Shown: piece after piece, positions 4,950 through 6,017 of the stretch
Layout of the letters: each line of letters opens with the position of its first letter
How positions within the stretch are numbered: the stretch's first letter is position 1
Assembly: GCA_003343805.1 (NCBI GenBank)
Contig: QAKM01000066.1
Location: 1-6,017 of the forward strand
DNA length: 6,017 bases
Direction: 5' to 3'
From: Bacillota bacterium
GTDB taxonomy: Bacteria > Bacillota > Clostridia > Christensenellales > Borkfalkiaceae
The notes under the pieces: model-generated
What the model was told of the DNA's origin: nothing
The model's database searches: none
Seen by the model: only the letters and a program-made list of their open reading frames with translations
Made by a program: the position numbers and the translations under genes

Positions 4950-5870
4950 ATGGACGAACTTGAAAAAATGCTTCTGATGCAGGTAGCGGACCTGCACCGC
5001 GTGCCGGACGGCGCGTATAACATCCGTAAGAACGGCGAAGGGGACGGCCGCCGCAGCACCGACCGCATCCGCATCGAGGATCGGAAGGACGGTCATGCGG
5101 GCATCGACATCTTCATCGCCCCCAACACCAAGAACGAGAGCGTGCACATCCCCGTCGTCATCACCAAGACGGACTATCGCGAGCGCGTGTATAACGACTT
5201 CTACATCGGCGAAAACGCGGACGTCCTCATCATCGCGGGCTGCGGCATCCACAACTGCGGCGTCGAGACGAGCGAGCACACGGGCGTGCACACCTTCCAC
5301 ATCGGCAAGGGCGCGAAGGTGCGCTATGTCGAAAAGCACTACGGCAGCGGTGATGGGAACGGCGAGAACATCATGAACCCCGCGACCGTCATCTATCAGG
5401 ACGAGGATTCCCGCTTCGAGATGGAATCGACGCAGATCAAGGGCATCGACTCCACCGACCGCGAGACGACGGCGACCCTGAAGGCGGGCGCCGAGCTCGT
5501 CGTGCGCGAGAAGATCTATACGCACGGCAGGCAGTTTGCGCGCACCAACTTCGTCGTCGATCTCAACGGCGAGGGGGCGGGCGCCGACGTCGTGTCCCGT
5601 TCGGTGGCGGCGGACGATTCCCGCCAGACGTTCGGCTCGCGCATCAACGGCAACGCGGCGTGCCACGGCCATACGGAGTGCGATTCCATCATCATGGACC
5701 GCGCCTGCGTGACGGCGGTGCCCGAACTCACGGCCAACTGCGTGGACGCCGAGCTCATCCACGAGGCAGCCATCGGCAAGATCGCGGGCGAGCAGATCAT
5801 CAAGCTCATGACGCTCGGCCTCACCGAGCAGGAAGCGGAAGAGCAGATCATCAAGGGCTTTTTGAGCTGA
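4950..5870 (+). CDS. sufB: Short SufB/SufD-family Fe-S scaffold protein (SmsB-like)
   Basis: This 306-residue protein matches the SufB/SufD core, including the C-terminal helical part 'HEAAIGKIAGEQIIKLMTLG' followed by a 'GLTEQEAEEQIIKGF' ending. It is far shorter than classical SufB (about 470-495) or SufD (about 420), lacking most of the N-terminal domain, and fits the single-scaffold proteins of minimal SUF-like systems. C244 in 'TECDSIIM' and H271-E272 in 'LIHEAAIGK' align with the E. coli SufB cysteine 405 and glutamate 434 region, which from memory are needed for cluster assembly; the spacing is 28 residues here against 29. The middle is beta-helix-like, with alternating polar and hydrophobic strands. 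It likely forms a SufC2-scaffold2 complex with the upstream ATPase. The ATG at 4950 has AAGGAA seven bases upstream. No sufS, sufU or sufE lies beside it. SufD is the alternative label. Confidence 0.88.
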   Translation: MDELEKMLLMQVADLHRVPDGAYNIRKNGEGDGRRSTDRIRIEDRKDGHAGIDIFIAPNTKNESVHIPVVITKTDYRERVYNDFYIGENADVLIIAGCGIHNCGVETSEHTGVHTFHIGKGAKVRYVEKHYGSGDGNGENIMNPATVIYQDEDSRFEMESTQIKGIDSTDRETTATLKAGAELVVREKIYTHGRQFARTNFVVDLNGEGAGADVVSRSVAADDSRQTFGSRINGNAACHGHTECDSIIMDRACVTAVPELTANCVDAELIHEAAIGKIAGEQIIKLMTLGLTEQEAEEQIIKGFLS

Positions 5871-6017
5871 CCTTACCACATTTTAGCCTCCCCTGTGTAA
5901 GGGGCGAGCAAATGCTTTCTTGTCAACGCCACGGTGTGGAGTTGGCCATTTGCGAGCTTGGAAACGGCACATTGTTCGTGCCGTTTCCTGACCGAGCGCG
6001 GTTTCTACCGCGCGAGA
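5871..6017 (+). repeat. Structured non-coding region with serial hairpins
   Basis: No gene is seen. Several stems occur in series: CCTTA/TAAGG plus CACA/TGTG (5871-5902, one bulged C), competing with CCCC/GGGG (5890-5904); GCAAATG (5908-5914) with CATTTGC (5947-5953), enclosing CAAC-CCAC/GTGG-GTTG (5924-5944, one mismatch); a perfect 11-bp stem GGAAACGGCAC/GTGCCGTTTCC (5960-5988, 7-nt loop); and a 7-bp stem GCGCGGT/ACCGCGC (5996-6013). No T-run follows any of them, so a standard terminator is not evident. Density of stems and partial similarity to 1-110 suggest a repeat element or structured RNA that continues beyond the window. Confidence 0.5.
5994..6017 (+). repeat. 24-bp repeat, right copy (partner at 87-110)
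   Basis: Twenty-one of 24 bases match 87-110 in direct orientation. This copy forms a perfect 7-bp hairpin (5996-6002 with 6007-6013, loop TTCT). The match reaches the last base of the window, so the repeat probably continues outside. Confidence 0.55.

Noticed and set aside
4935..5879. Minus-strand open frame (314 codons) opposite sufB
   Set aside because: Antisense shadow of a clear SufB/SufD-family gene; composition is dominated by Ala, Val, Asp and Arg, with no recognisable domain.
1..6017. CRISPR array, tRNA, rRNA, insertion sequence or prophage genes
   Set aside because: No regularly spaced repeat array, tRNA-like fold, rRNA motif, transposase or phage protein was recognised on either strand.

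Overview
This window looks like ordinary chromosomal DNA from a GC-rich anaerobic member of the Bacillota, probably class Clostridia. The evidence is a set of consensus housekeeping (sigma-A type) promoters in AT-rich islands, purine-rich ribosome binding sites, an OmpR-type response regulator with a SHDFKTPL-type histidine kinase, a radical SAM 'DNA modification/repair' protein, and a two-gene SUF-like operon that lacks sufS, sufU and a separate sufD. The taxonomic reading is inference from gene content and style. No rRNA or other marker gene is present.

Layout. Positions 1-158 hold no recognisable gene but carry repeat-like hairpin sequence. On the minus strand, 1526-159 encodes the radical SAM protein. 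Positions 1527-1743 form a divergent promoter region. One arm is a perfect TTGACA-17-TATAAT promoter whose predicted transcript begins at the A of the radical SAM start codon, so that mRNA is probably leaderless. The other arm drives a two-component operon on the plus strand: response regulator 1744-2412, then sensor histidine kinase 2415-3887 after a 2-nt gap. Positions 3888-4140 contain an intrinsic terminator, a hairpin repeat, a 15-bp tandem repeat and the promoter of the next operon. That operon encodes a SufC-like ATPase (4141-4860) and a short SufB/SufD-family protein (4950-5870), separated by an 89-nt gap. Positions 5871-6017 are non-coding and rich in hairpins.

How the genes work together. 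The kinase and regulator form one signalling pair of unknown stimulus, and the leader holds direct repeats suited to autoregulation. The SufC-like and SufB-like proteins should form an Fe-S cluster scaffold complex of the minimal (SMS-like) type. They could serve radical SAM enzymes such as the neighbouring one, but no direct link is visible.

The most notable points are the probable leaderless mRNA, a beta-clamp-type QLSLF motif followed by an unusual Gly/Ser/Ala tail in the radical SAM protein, the minimal SUF pair with key scaffold residues kept, and a repeat that occurs near both ends of the window with co-linear anchors. I found no clearly new multi-gene system.
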